DNA from: Planctomycetota bacterium
GTDB taxonomy: Bacteria; Planctomycetota; Phycisphaerae; Phycisphaerales; SM1A02
Assembly: GCA_016872915.1 (NCBI GenBank)
Contig: VGYQ01000001.1
Coordinates: 1 to 64,000 of the forward strand
Length of the DNA: 64,000 nucleotides
Reading direction: 5' to 3'
Below the pieces are notes generated by a model. It saw nothing but the letters and a program-made list of their open reading frames with translations. It had not been told where the DNA came from and searched no databases. This document shows positions 35,279 to 44,262 of this stretch, in pieces (the stretch's first letter is position 1; the number at the start of each line of letters is the position of its first letter). Made by a program: the position numbers and the translations under genes.

Positions 35279-36112
35279 GTGCAGCCTGTGTACCAAGAGA
35301 TTTCACGCCTCGGCTGGTTCGTCCGTGAGTCGACGAGCGAGTTTGGTCGTTTCATGCTGTTTACGGCTGATGTGATGGCGCGCTTTGTCGCGGCGCCAAA
35401 GCGCTGTTTGCGTTGGTCGCTGCTGGGTCCGCAGTTCTATGCAGTGGGTGTGGCGAGCATTCCAGTCGTCGCGATTACTGGGGCGTTCATCGGCATGATT
35501 CTGGCGCTGGAGGGTTTCGCGCAGTTTGCTGCCCTCGGGCAGGAGTCGAGACTCGGCAGCGTCATCAACATTTCGGTGACGAAACAGATCGGTCCCGTAC
35601 TTGCCGCCGTCATGGTCGCAGGACGAGTAGGCGGTGCACTTGCCGCAGAACTTGGCACGATGGCGGTGACAGAGCAGTTGGATGCCATGCGTGCGATGGA
35701 CGCAGATCCGCTTCGGATTCTGGTCGCCCCTCGGGTCATTGCCTGCATCATCATGACTCCGCTGCTGACCATTTACTCCGATCTGCTGGGTGCGTGGGGT
35801 GCATGGTTCGTGACCGTCGGCGTTTACGGTGTGCCGAGTACGGACTATTGGTACTTCACGGCACAGGTGCTGGAGTGGTGGGATCCTGTCTCGGGCCTGT
35901 TGAAGTCGATCGCCTTCGGAGCAGCAATCGGATTCATCTCCTGTTACAAGGGATTCAGTTGCTCGGCCGGCGCACAAGGGGTCGGGCGCGCGGCAACAAC
36001 AAGCTTCGTGGCAAGCTTCATCGCCATCATCATCATCAACCTCGTGCTCGCCAAGTTCTTCGGAACGCTCTATCTGATCGTCACGGGGTATCGAACGGTA
36101 TTCATTTCATGA
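35279..36112 (+). CDS. mlaE: MlaE-type ABC transporter permease
   Basis: About 277 residues, the membrane subunit of an ABC lipid transporter (MlaE/YrbE/TTG2B family), which moves phospholipids between the two membranes. Motifs: AITGAFIGMILALEGFAQF, EXGP-like VTKQIGPVLAAVMVAGRVGG, AAELGTMAVTEQLDAMRAM, ILVAPRVIACIIMTPLLT and KSIAFGAAIGFISCYKGFSC. Five helices are visible. The start is uncertain: GTG 35279 (VQPVYQE) or the TTG at 35237. No ATPase (MlaF) or MCE protein follows; instead it overlaps the transglutaminase-like gene by ATGA. The partner genes must lie elsewhere. Confidence 0.92.
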   Translation: MQPVYQEISRLGWFVRESTSEFGRFMLFTADVMARFVAAPKRCLRWSLLGPQFYAVGVASIPVVAITGAFIGMILALEGFAQFAALGQESRLGSVINISVTKQIGPVLAAVMVAGRVGGALAAELGTMAVTEQLDAMRAMDADPLRILVAPRVIACIIMTPLLTIYSDLLGAWGAWFVTVGVYGVPSTDYWYFTAQVLEWWDPVSGLLKSIAFGAAIGFISCYKGFSCSAGAQGVGRAATTSFVASFIAIIIINLVLAKFFGTLYLIVTGYRTVFIS

Positions 36113-37371
36113 TGCAGTGTGCGGCACGATCTGTTGCCGCTTGTGCCGGGCTCTCACTGTCGGTGTTGCTGCTGTGGCCCCCCTGCTCTGCTCCTTCGCA
36201 AGTGGCTGATGGCCAGACTGAACTGCCGCTCGCGCAGACGGAGCCAGCCTCGCCACCCGATGGTCGGCCCCCGCTTGGGCCTCTGCGGCGCACCACTTCG
36301 CGTCTGTGGGGTGTGCAATTGACCGTGTCTCTGCCTCCGATTGTGGTCCCACCCAATGTGTCGGAGGCGCTTCTGATTCCCGTCACTCTGCTTGATACGT
36401 GGTCGATCGCTGATGTGCGTTCATTTGCTGCTCGAATGAGCATCAACCAGAAACCGGTTGCGCCCGCTCTCACGTCACTCACCATTCTGCAGCGACCCGG
36501 GCGTGAGTCGCAGGTCGAGGTGCCGATTCCAGACATCAACCGCACGCCGCTCGGACTACCCGGCGGACCAGATCCCGGCATGCAGGTGATGCTTGATCTT
36601 GAATGGACCGTGGAGTGCTTTTCTGTAGCCCTCGATGAGGCGGCGGCGATGCGGATTGGCTGGCCAAAGTCCTGGCCCGATGAATTGGTACGGTGGCGCG
36701 GGGCAACTCCTGGTATCGATCCCACAGATCCCGTGCTTCGGCCGCTGCAGGATGCTGTCCGCACTGTCTGTGGAGGCGATGCACCCCCGCTTGCCGTGGC
36801 GAAGGCATGTGTCCGTGCGGGAAGCCAGTCGCTCCGAAATCCGAACTTTCGTCAGGGGAGCCCCATGGGTGTGTTCACCCGTGGCGTGGAGATTCGCGGT
36901 GCGACCGCCGCACTGCATGCTCAGCAGGGTACGCCCGCCGACCTCACATGCATTTGCGTTGCGCTGCTGCGATCCGTCGGTCTTCCGGCGCGTGCAGTGA
37001 TTGGTCTTGCCAACGAGAGTGATGGCCCGATGCAGAGCGCCTCGGACAAGGAACTGACTGTGTGGGGTGAAGTCTGGTTGCCAGAGTGTGGGTGGGTTCC
37101 CTTTGATCCCGATCGAGTCCGCGGTGGTGTGGGCGTTCAGGCACCGCTCGTGCAGCGCTGGGGTGGCTTCGGCACCGAAGCGGACTGGGAGCAGTGGATT
37201 CCGATCACCCACGAAATCAGCATCTTTCGTCCCACCCCACCGGGTTCGGCCAATCTGGCGACCGTGGCTGCGTTATGCAGGCTGAAGACGAAGATATCGA
37301 GTGGCGTTGCCGGTCCGACCGACATCCTGTTGCAGACACGCGTGACGAATCGCGGACGACCGCAGCGCTGA
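36109..37371 (+). CDS. exported transglutaminase-like protein lacking catalytic Cys and His
   Basis: A 420-residue protein with a signal peptide (about residues 1-27) and a P/Q-rich stretch, then a beta-rich region, then a transglutaminase-like core at about 255-335. The core pattern is visible: GTPADLTCICVALLRSVGLP (helix that normally starts GxC), RAVIGLANES, TVWGEVWLPECGW (normally HAWxEVxLPGxGW) and VPFDPDRV. In this alignment proline stands at the cysteine position and threonine at the histidine position; the final Asp region is kept. Such degenerate domains usually bind rather than cut or link. The gene overlaps mlaE by four bases, so a role with the lipid transporter is possible but unproven. 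Confidence 0.65.
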   Translation: MMQCAARSVAACAGLSLSVLLLWPPCSAPSQVADGQTELPLAQTEPASPPDGRPPLGPLRRTTSRLWGVQLTVSLPPIVVPPNVSEALLIPVTLLDTWSIADVRSFAARMSINQKPVAPALTSLTILQRPGRESQVEVPIPDINRTPLGLPGGPDPGMQVMLDLEWTVECFSVALDEAAAMRIGWPKSWPDELVRWRGATPGIDPTDPVLRPLQDAVRTVCGGDAPPLAVAKACVRAGSQSLRNPNFRQGSPMGVFTRGVEIRGATAALHAQQGTPADLTCICVALLRSVGLPARAVIGLANESDGPMQSASDKELTVWGEVWLPECGWVPFDPDRVRGGVGVQAPLVQRWGGFGTEADWEQWIPITHEISIFRPTPPGSANLATVAALCRLKTKISSGVAGPTDILLQTRVTNRGRPQR

Positions 37372-37398
37372 CTTGGCAAGATGTCTTCGTGGATGTGG

Positions 37399-40300
37399 TC
37401 ATCGCCAACGGAGCGCCGCCGGCTGCAATTCGGATGCAATGATGTGAATGACCTCGCCACGGCGCTGCAGTGCGCCATGTACGACAAGTGCGTGTGCCAT
37501 GCGACCGATCACTCGGTGGCGTTCCCAGACGGCTGGACGCACGATCACATTCACCGATCCACTCTCGTCTTCGAGCGTCAGGAAGACGATTCCCTTTGCG
37601 GTTGATGGACGCTGCCGCATGGTGACGAGGCCGGCGACAGCCATGCGCGTTCCATCCGACAGCACACTGCTTTCCAGTACTGCGCCGCAGGGAGTGACGC
37701 CACGTCGCTCAAGTGTGGAGCGAATGAACGCCATTGGATGCGACTTCAGTGATAGCCCGCTTTGCCTGTAATCGGCGGCCACCTCGGCTGCTTGCGTCAA
37801 GGCGGGCAGATCGTCACTCGGGCGATTCACGAACAACTCGCCAGCCGACAGCACGTCCGATTCACAGCCGTTTGAATCGGTTTGGATCCGCGGCGCATCG
37901 AGCGCGGCAAGACTGAATAGCGAGGGCGGCATGCGGCTCAGTTCCTGCACCTGCCAGAGCGCAGCCTGTCGCCGAAGCCCCATCCCCTGCAGTGCATCTG
38001 CACGGGCGAGCAGTTGCAGTACCTGCGCCGACACCCCGCTCGCACGCTGCAGTGCTTCCACACTTGTGCATGCGGCTGTTGCTCGACGTGCCGCAAGGAT
38101 CGCCTGCGCATCCGTTGCTGCGAGTCCTCGAACCATGCGAAGTCCCAGCCGCAGTGCAGGTCCACCGACACCCCACGACTGCGCGGGCAGCCCGACTGTC
38201 GAGCGCACCATGCCCCCTTCCAGCGTGCAATCCCACTCGCTTGCCAAGACATCGATGGGGCGTACGTCGACACCATGCCGCCGAGCATCCTGCACGATCT
38301 GCGCTGGCGCATAGAAGCCCATGGGCTGGCTATTCAGCAGCGCAGCCGTGAACGCGGCGATGTGATGACGCCGCAGCCACGCCGACGCGTACACAAGATG
38401 TGCAAAGCTCGCCGAATGACTTTCGGGGAATCCATAGCCTGCGAAGCCCTGAATCTGCGTGAACACTTGCGCCGCAAAGGTGCGCGAGTAGCCGCGCGCG
38501 AGCATGCCGCCTTCAAGACGCTGCCGGAACTGCGCTAGCAGAGGACCGCTGCGCTTCCATGCGGCAATCGAACGCCGCAACTCATCCGCCTCGCCTGGCG
38601 TGAACCCAGCGGCGACGATGGCGAGTGCCATCGCTTGTTCTTGAAAGAGCGGAACACCGAGCGTTCGTTCCAAGATCCTGCGGACTGCATCGTTGGGGTA
38701 CTCCATACGCTCAAGACCAGCGCGGCGACGCAGATAGGGATGCACCATGTCGCCTTGGATGGGACCCGGTCGTACGAGTGCGACCTCAATGACGAGGTCG
38801 TAGTACGTGCGGGGCCGTAGGCGCGGAAGCATCGCCATCTGTGCGCGGCTTTCCACCTGAAACACGCCAACCGTGTCCGCACTGCACAGCATGTCGTGTG
38901 TGGAGGGATCGTCGGGTGGAATCTCATGCAGTGCCAGTTCGCGAACGGTCGCGTCGCCGCATGCACCGACGACTGGGCGCCCAACCAGTGCGAGCGCCTT
39001 TCGAATGCAGGTGAGCATCCCCAACCCCAGTACATCCACTTTCATCATGCCGAGCGCATCGATGTCATCCTTGTCCCACTCGATCATCGAGCGCGCGGCC
39101 ATCGATGCATTTCGGATCGGCACCGAGTCGCACAAGAGATCATCGGTGATCACGAATCCACCGGGGTGCTGCATCAAATGACGTGGAAATCCTTCAAGCT
39201 CCGCACTCAATTTCAGCAGCAGCTGCATCGATGGCGCCTGTGGATCAAAGCCGATGGCACGAACATCGTCATCCGCGCTGTGATGCGAGAGCCCGCGACA
39301 GAGCCGTGTGATGGCATCTGCAGAGAATCCCAGTGCTTTGGCAGTCTCACGCAGCGCAAGCCGATGGCGATAGCAGACCACTGCCGCGCAGAGTGCGGCA
39401 CGGTCTCTGCCATAGCGCGCATAGATCTCTTGGATCACCTCTTCGCGCCGTTCATGCTCGAAGTCGATATCGATATCGGGCGGTTCGCGCCGCTCGCGAC
39501 TGATGAACCGTTCGAACAGCAGCCGAATGCGTGCAGGATCAACGGCCGTCACGCCAAGGCAATAGCACACGACGCTGTTCGCCGCGGCACCTCGTCCCTG
39601 ACAGAGAATGCCGCGTTGTCGCGCATCGTGCACGATGTCATGAACAGTGAGGAAGTACGGTGCATACTGCAGTTCGTCGATCAGTTCGAGCTCTCGCAAC
39701 AGCTGTGCGTGCACCTCGGGAGGTACGCCCTGCGGATACCGCTCACGAGCACCGCGCTCCGCCAATCGACGTAGACGAGCCGATGACGGTTCACCACCGC
39801 TGCACTCGCGCGGATAGGCATAGCGGAGTTCCGCAAGACTGAATCCACGGCAGCGTTCCGCAATGTTCCGCGCATGTGCGAGTGTGCCGGGCAGATCGCG
39901 CCAGCGTTCATGCAGGACTGCGGGTGAACGCAGGTGCCGCTCGGCATTCGGCAGCGATTCGAGCCCAACTGCCGTCACCGTCGTCCCGAGGCGGATGGCA
40001 GTCAGCACCTCATGGAGCGGACGCCGCTGCGGTACATGGAAACGCACACCTTGCGTTGCAGCAGCCGGAATACCACACGCCTGCGCCAATGCCATGCACA
40101 GGCGCAGTCGAGTGTGCTCCTCTGCCTCGCCGGCGCGCACGACGGCCAGCGAAACGCGACCCTGCATACGGGATGCGATTCCACGCACCGTTTCCAATGT
40201 GGACTGCGACAGCAGCGTGAGATCGCGCGGTGGGAGAATGAGGAGTTCGAGTCCTGCCGCATGTTCAAGAAACGTGTGGAGCGAAAGATGCCAGTCGGTG

Positions 40301-40680
40301 CGATGTCGGACACCATCGGTATCCCCACGCTCATGGCGCCGGCCGGCCGTGATGGCGCGGCAGAGCCCGGCATAGGACGCACGGTCCGTAGCAAATGCAG
40401 CGATTTCGATCGTGTGTGCCTCGGCGGCGCGACCTTCACAGCGTTGTACAGGCGGCGCACCCGTCCAAAGATCAAGGCGCGCACCGATACAAAGCCCGAT
40501 GCCGTGTGCACGTGCAGCCACATGCGCGCGCACTGCACCCGCAAGCGTGCAGCGATCGGCAATCGCGATCGATTCATAGCCGAGTTCCGCGGCACAGCTC
40601 ACCAACTCCTCCGGGTGACTCGCTCCTTCCAGAAAGGAGAAGTTGCTCATCACATCCAGTTCGGCATGCGTCGCAGACAT
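37399..40680 (-). CDS. dnaE2: error-prone DNA polymerase DnaE2
   Basis: A 1093-residue C-family DNA polymerase of the DnaE2/ImuC type, which copies past damaged bases together with ImuA and ImuB. N-terminal PHP domain: ELDVMSNFSFLEGASHPEELV, IAIADRCTLAG. Polymerase core: ECSGGEPSSARLRRLAERGA, YFLTVHDIVHDARQRGILCQGRG, DIDIDFEHERREEVIQ (catalytic aspartates) and LQHPGGFVI, WDKDDIDALGMMKVDVLGLG. A helix-hairpin-helix stretch (FPESHSASFAHLVYASAW region) and a C-terminal OB fold (PMAFIRSTLERRGV ... VNVIVRPAVWERHR) follow. The ATG at 40678-40680 lies four bases after the imuB stop. A longer open frame to 41094 is antisense or out-of-frame over imuB. Confidence 0.95.
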   Translation of the reverse strand: MSATHAELDVMSNFSFLEGASHPEELVSCAAELGYESIAIADRCTLAGAVRAHVAARAHGIGLCIGARLDLWTGAPPVQRCEGRAAEAHTIEIAAFATDRASYAGLCRAITAGRRHERGDTDGVRHRTDWHLSLHTFLEHAAGLELLILPPRDLTLLSQSTLETVRGIASRMQGRVSLAVVRAGEAEEHTRLRLCMALAQACGIPAAATQGVRFHVPQRRPLHEVLTAIRLGTTVTAVGLESLPNAERHLRSPAVLHERWRDLPGTLAHARNIAERCRGFSLAELRYAYPRECSGGEPSSARLRRLAERGARERYPQGVPPEVHAQLLRELELIDELQYAPYFLTVHDIVHDARQRGILCQGRGAAANSVVCYCLGVTAVDPARIRLLFERFISRERREPPDIDIDFEHERREEVIQEIYARYGRDRAALCAAVVCYRHRLALRETAKALGFSADAITRLCRGLSHHSADDDVRAIGFDPQAPSMQLLLKLSAELEGFPRHLMQHPGGFVITDDLLCDSVPIRNASMAARSMIEWDKDDIDALGMMKVDVLGLGMLTCIRKALALVGRPVVGACGDATVRELALHEIPPDDPSTHDMLCSADTVGVFQVESRAQMAMLPRLRPRTYYDLVIEVALVRPGPIQGDMVHPYLRRRAGLERMEYPNDAVRRILERTLGVPLFQEQAMALAIVAAGFTPGEADELRRSIAAWKRSGPLLAQFRQRLEGGMLARGYSRTFAAQVFTQIQGFAGYGFPESHSASFAHLVYASAWLRRHHIAAFTAALLNSQPMGFYAPAQIVQDARRHGVDVRPIDVLASEWDCTLEGGMVRSTVGLPAQSWGVGGPALRLGLRMVRGLAATDAQAILAARRATAACTSVEALQRASGVSAQVLQLLARADALQGMGLRRQAALWQVQELSRMPPSLFSLAALDAPRIQTDSNGCESDVLSAGELFVNRPSDDLPALTQAAEVAADYRQSGLSLKSHPMAFIRSTLERRGVTPCGAVLESSVLSDGTRMAVAGLVTMRQRPSTAKGIVFLTLEDESGSVNVIVRPAVWERHRVIGRMAHALVVHGALQRRGEVIHIIASELQPAALRWR

Positions 40681-40684
40681 GCGT

Positions 40685-42187
40685 TCAACTCCACACGCCA
40701 AGCACAGACCAACCATCCCGTGTCCTGCGAAGCCAGAGCCATCGTCCGTCGGTGCACTGCGCACGCCAGAAGTCGCCACCTTCATCCGGTGCCAGCGCAG
40801 CGGTTGCAGTCCACGGTGGTGCGATCCGTTCGGGACCATGCCACGTATGCACCACATGACTGTCGCCGCGCCAGCGAACCGAACCGCCGCTGCCGAGCAC
40901 CACCGCCGCGGATTCGGCGCGCGGCAGCAGCAGCGATGGTCGCCACGCCTGAACAACGCGTGCACGTAGCGCTTGCGAGGTCGCACGGGAATCGAAGCCA
41001 TGTCGAAGGACGGGCAGCCAGCGCGAAGCGCGTCGCGGACGATGGTCTTCCACCAGCCCACAGCGCAGGACGGCGTCGCGACCAAGACGTGCACAGAGCG
41101 TGTCGACCCACTCGCTGATCGCCTCCTGCTGCATCAGCCGTCCCATACGAAGCACGGCGAGCCGCAATCGCTCGACACCAAGCCCTGCCTTCATCCCCTC
41201 CAACGAAGGTGCGAGCATGCCAGCCATATGACGCACATTCGCACTCGGCGCGCCAAAGACAAGACGCCGCGTCCATCGCGGTGCATCCGCACAGTCGGCG
41301 GCAAGTTCGATCTCCCGTGCACCGCGTTCCAGGGCATGCAGTTGAACACACACCGCACCGACGAGCTCCTGTGTGCTGATCTGCAGCGCATCGAGCGCGG
41401 AGACTGGACCATCGAAGATTCGTTCTGCGGCCGGAAGCGGTCGTGGCCGAACCGGTTCGATGTGCTGTCTGGCACGCCCGAATGCCTGATCGAGCCGCAG
41501 CAGCGTCTGTGCGCCGAAACGTGAGGCGAGACTCGTTCGTGTGCAGCGGAGTAAGTGGCCAATGCGGCGGATATTGACTTCATGCATCCGTTCGATGATC
41601 GTGCGGTCGATCCGCAGGCTACGCACGGGGCATTCCTCAAGCGTGCGCACGGCATTCGGTGTTCGGCGTGCGGTGGCAAGCGCGACAGCTGCCGCGGCAT
41701 TGGCTGCACACGCCGTCCGTGCGGTAAATCCACGCGCATGCATCGCACGGCGTATCTGCTGTTCGAGTGCAGGCTCGGATGGATGAATCCGATCACAACC
41801 TGTGATGTCGATCAGCACCACCGGCATCCCGACGCTCGGCTCGAGCAGTGTGATAGGTGAGAAACGCTGGCACCAAACCGCACATGCACGAAGCATTGAT
41901 GCATCGCGCTCCGGCACATGCGGCAGTTCCACGCGCGCTCCGCTACAGATGGCGCGTGCCTGCACCAGTGACATGCCGCGCAGCACGCCCATCGCCGCCG
42001 CACTCCTGCAGCAATCATGCACCACATGTGCACCATGCGATGCAGCAATCACCAGCACTGCCGTCTCATTGCCGATAGCGACGCCCTGGCGGCGCGCAGT
42101 GCGCCGCGCACATTCCGCCGACCATCGCGGGAACGCCACAGCCAAGATTCGTTGCTGCAACGGCTGTATCGCGTTTCGCGGCGTCAT
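40685..42187 (-). CDS. imuB: ImuB, Y-family polymerase-like mutagenesis protein
   Basis: About 500 residues, a DinB/UmuC-fold protein that works as adaptor in the ImuA-ImuB-DnaE2 complex. Visible: ILAVAFPRWSAECARR at the N-terminus, SAAAMGVLRGMSLVQARAIC, VLIDITGCDRIHPSEPALEQ, MHARGFTARTACAANAAAAV and the helix-hairpin-helix IDRTIIERMHEVNIRRIGHL. The N-terminal DxD acid cluster of true Y polymerases (usually DCDAF) reads AVAFPRW here, as in other ImuB proteins, which fits a loss of polymerase activity. The ATG at 42185-42187 overlaps the imuA stop (ATGA). An in-frame extension to 42280 is unlikely. Confidence 0.9.
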   Translation of the reverse strand: MTPRNAIQPLQQRILAVAFPRWSAECARRTARRQGVAIGNETAVLVIAASHGAHVVHDCCRSAAAMGVLRGMSLVQARAICSGARVELPHVPERDASMLRACAVWCQRFSPITLLEPSVGMPVVLIDITGCDRIHPSEPALEQQIRRAMHARGFTARTACAANAAAAVALATARRTPNAVRTLEECPVRSLRIDRTIIERMHEVNIRRIGHLLRCTRTSLASRFGAQTLLRLDQAFGRARQHIEPVRPRPLPAAERIFDGPVSALDALQISTQELVGAVCVQLHALERGAREIELAADCADAPRWTRRLVFGAPSANVRHMAGMLAPSLEGMKAGLGVERLRLAVLRMGRLMQQEAISEWVDTLCARLGRDAVLRCGLVEDHRPRRASRWLPVLRHGFDSRATSQALRARVVQAWRPSLLLPRAESAAVVLGSGGSVRWRGDSHVVHTWHGPERIAPPWTATAALAPDEGGDFWRAQCTDGRWLWLRRTRDGWSVLGVWS

Positions 42188-43008
42188 GGTCGTGGCTCCG
42201 TGCCGAAGCGGGCACCCGAAGCGCCGACACGCGGCGATGCGCCGCTCCATGACCATGTCGCTTCGATTCGGTGCGTGCACTGTCCAACCGCATGTGCCAA
42301 TGCCCCGCGCGCACGAAGCAGTTCCGCAGTCCAGACCGGTGCCTCGCCTCGTTCATCCACGCTGTGACCGAGTACGCGTGCTGCCATCGTGCCCACAGCC
42401 GATGGCGGCGAAGGTGCAACACCCCAGCGTGTTGCCGCTGCACTTGGCGTGAGGCGTTCATGCCATGGACGCACAGCCAACGCAAGGACTGCCGGTCGAC
42501 CGTCACCGCGCGCAGCCGCCAATTGCAGGCGCCGACTCGCAACCATTGAAAAACCACTCGCATCAAACACCACGGCGCAGATGCCATCACATGTGAGCGA
42601 CTGTTGGACTGCCCAGAGGCGTTCATCCTTGGAATGGGATGTGCCTGGATCGATAAAGAGCGAGCGCTCGAGCAACAGGCGCGATCCATCCCTGCGAATG
42701 CATGCACGAGGAACGGGCCACGCATGTCGTCCGACCCATGCGACACGACCATCCTGCACTGCATCGAGCATCCGCCAGCAAAGCGCAATCATCGCGCCAT
42801 ATGGCACTGTCCACGCGGCATGTTGCGCTTCGCGCCACATCCACTCGTGCACCACGCCAAGTTCGGTGGGTATGTCAGCGGCCGCGCCGCTCTGGCAACG
42901 ATTCAGCGGTACATCGCCTGCAGCACCACGGAGGGAGGGAAGCAATGCCGAAGATGACTGCACCAGAAGTGCAGCGCGCTGCCGAATCTCGTCGGGGATT
43001 CCAGCCAT
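42184..43008 (-). CDS. imuA: ImuA, RecA-like mutagenesis protein
   Basis: A 274-residue protein of the ImuA/SulA-like RecA-fold family, first gene of the imuA-imuB-dnaE2 cassette. Supporting patterns: GVVHEWMWREAQHAAWTVPYGAM near the start, GRVAWVGRHAWPVPRAC, RLLLERSLFIDPGTSHSKDE, ERLWAVQQSLTCDGICAVVF and FSMVASRRLQLAAARGDGRP. No intact Walker A is seen, as is usual for ImuA. Sequence in the family drifts fast, so the call rests partly on gene order. A promoter candidate lies just upstream at 43035-43062. Confidence 0.85.
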   Translation of the reverse strand: MAGIPDEIRQRAALLVQSSSALLPSLRGAAGDVPLNRCQSGAAADIPTELGVVHEWMWREAQHAAWTVPYGAMIALCWRMLDAVQDGRVAWVGRHAWPVPRACIRRDGSRLLLERSLFIDPGTSHSKDERLWAVQQSLTCDGICAVVFDASGFSMVASRRLQLAAARGDGRPAVLALAVRPWHERLTPSAAATRWGVAPSPPSAVGTMAARVLGHSVDERGEAPVWTAELLRARGALAHAVGQCTHRIEATWSWSGASPRVGASGARFGTEPRP

Positions 43009-43034
43009 GTGGGACCATGCGTTTGGTCTTTGTT

Positions 43035-43062
43035 AGGGTAGCGGCAGTGACGGATTGGTCAA
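43035..43062 (-). promoter_or_regulatory. promoter candidate for imuA-imuB-dnaE2
   Basis: Read on the minus strand, TTGACC (43062-43057) and TACCCT (43040-43035) are separated by 16 bases and lie 27 bases before the imuA ATG. No GAAC-N4-GTTC or GTTC-N7-GTTC LexA box is seen around it, so damage control, if any, uses a box I cannot recognise. Confidence 0.4.
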
Positions 43063-43128
43063 GCCAACGCCACATGCGCCCTCCCCACCCGCAGGCCCTG
43101 CGGACCCGGTGCACGCGGCCGCGTTCTT

Positions 43129-44262
43129 TCAGCCTTGCTTCAGCAGATCGCCCTGAATACTTGCCACACTCGGGCAGCCGGCAAGCGCCATTGCACGATC
43201 GAGTTCCTCGCGCAAAATCTCAAAGCACCTTGCCACGCCCGCGGAGCCGCCGCACGCAAGCCCCCAGAGGACAGGGCGCCCGATCTGCACAGCTGTGGCA
43301 CCCAGTGCCAGAGCACGCAGCACGTCAACCCCGCGCCGAATGCCGCCGTCCACAAGGACTGGTACGCGACCCTCCACCGCACGGACGACGCCAGGCAGTG
43401 CACGCGCTGTTGCCGGGGTGCCATCCAATTGCCGTCCGCCATGGTTGCTCACAACAACCCCGCGCACACCTGCATCCATCGCCCGCCGTGCATCATCGGC
43501 TCGGCAGATGCCCTTCGCAAAGATGGGCAACTTGGTCAGCCCGCATGCCCACTCCAGATCCTTCCACGTCACCGATGGCGAGATTGTCCATCCCAGCACC
43601 TCTGCGATCCCAACACCCGCCGAGGATGTTCCCCCGCCCGTCCTGCGCAGATTGACGACATCCATACCAGGTGGAATATGGAATCCACTGGCGATCTCAC
43701 GGCGGCGAAGGCCCCACACGGGCGTATCCACCGTCAGCTCGAAACCGACCACGCCTGCCGCTTCGGCACGCGCCATCAGATCACGTCCGAGCTCGCGATC
43801 CTGTCCGAGATACACCTGCATCAGCAGTGGGCACCGCGCCGCCGCTGCAATTTCCTCAATCGAAGTCGAGGCGAGCGAACTGATCACCATGGGAACGCCG
43901 GCAACTTCGCAGCCGCGTGCGGTTGCACACTCTCCATCGGCGTGAGCCAGCTTGTGCAGCGCAGTCGGCGCAGCCAAGATCGGCATGCTGCTCGGGCGTC
44001 CAAAGAGATCGCAGGCGGTCGACCGCTGCGAAACATCGACAAGGACGCGGTGCCAGATATCGATCTCCCCCCACGCACTCGTGTTCTGTCCAAGCGTGTG
44101 CTCATCCCCCGCGCCGCCCACGAAATAGGCATGTGCCATCTGGCTCAGCCGCGTGCCTGCCATCGCCTCCAGCTCATCGAGCGTTCGGAATCGGCGCAGA
44201 TCATCGTCCCCGTCTTGTCCGCGCGACGACTTCGTCTGTGAGGCTCTCTCCGCCATGCTCAT
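43129..44262 (-). CDS. FMN-dependent alpha-hydroxy-acid oxidizing protein
   Basis: About 377 residues, FMN-binding TIM barrel of the L-lactate dehydrogenase/glycolate oxidase family. Motifs: FRTLDELEAMAGTRLSQMAH, YFVGGAGDEHTLGQN, PILAAPTALHKLAH, LLMQVYLGQDRELGRDLMAR, SNHGGRQLDGTPAT (catalytic His and Arg) and VDGGIRRGVDVLRALALGA (FMN phosphate). Substrate could be lactate, glycolate or a similar acid; electrons might enter the quinone pool or go to oxygen. The start is likely ATG 44262 or 44256, overlapping the upstream gene by about 60 bases. It is the last gene of the long respiratory operon, so its electrons could feed the same chain. Confidence 0.86.
   Translation of the reverse strand: MSMAERASQTKSSRGQDGDDDLRRFRTLDELEAMAGTRLSQMAHAYFVGGAGDEHTLGQNTSAWGEIDIWHRVLVDVSQRSTACDLFGRPSSMPILAAPTALHKLAHADGECATARGCEVAGVPMVISSLASTSIEEIAAAARCPLLMQVYLGQDRELGRDLMARAEAAGVVGFELTVDTPVWGLRRREIASGFHIPPGMDVVNLRRTGGGTSSAGVGIAEVLGWTISPSVTWKDLEWACGLTKLPIFAKGICRADDARRAMDAGVRGVVVSNHGGRQLDGTPATARALPGVVRAVEGRVPVLVDGGIRRGVDVLRALALGATAVQIGRPVLWGLACGGSAGVARCFEILREELDRAMALAGCPSVASIQGDLLKQG

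Noticed and set aside
35413..36108. 232-codon extension before the transglutaminase-like gene
   Set aside because: It is out of frame over mlaE, and the sequence is C/R-rich without conserved features. The signal peptide starts at 36109.
43089..43103. CCGCAG-GCC-CTGCGG hairpin as terminator of the FMN dehydrogenase gene
   Set aside because: The stem is only six pairs with a 3-base loop and no U tract follows on the minus strand.
43129..44262. pseudogene status for the FMN dehydrogenase because of the overlap with its upstream neighbour
   Set aside because: All catalytic and FMN motifs are intact and the overlap is about 60 bases at most, which is compatible with two working genes.
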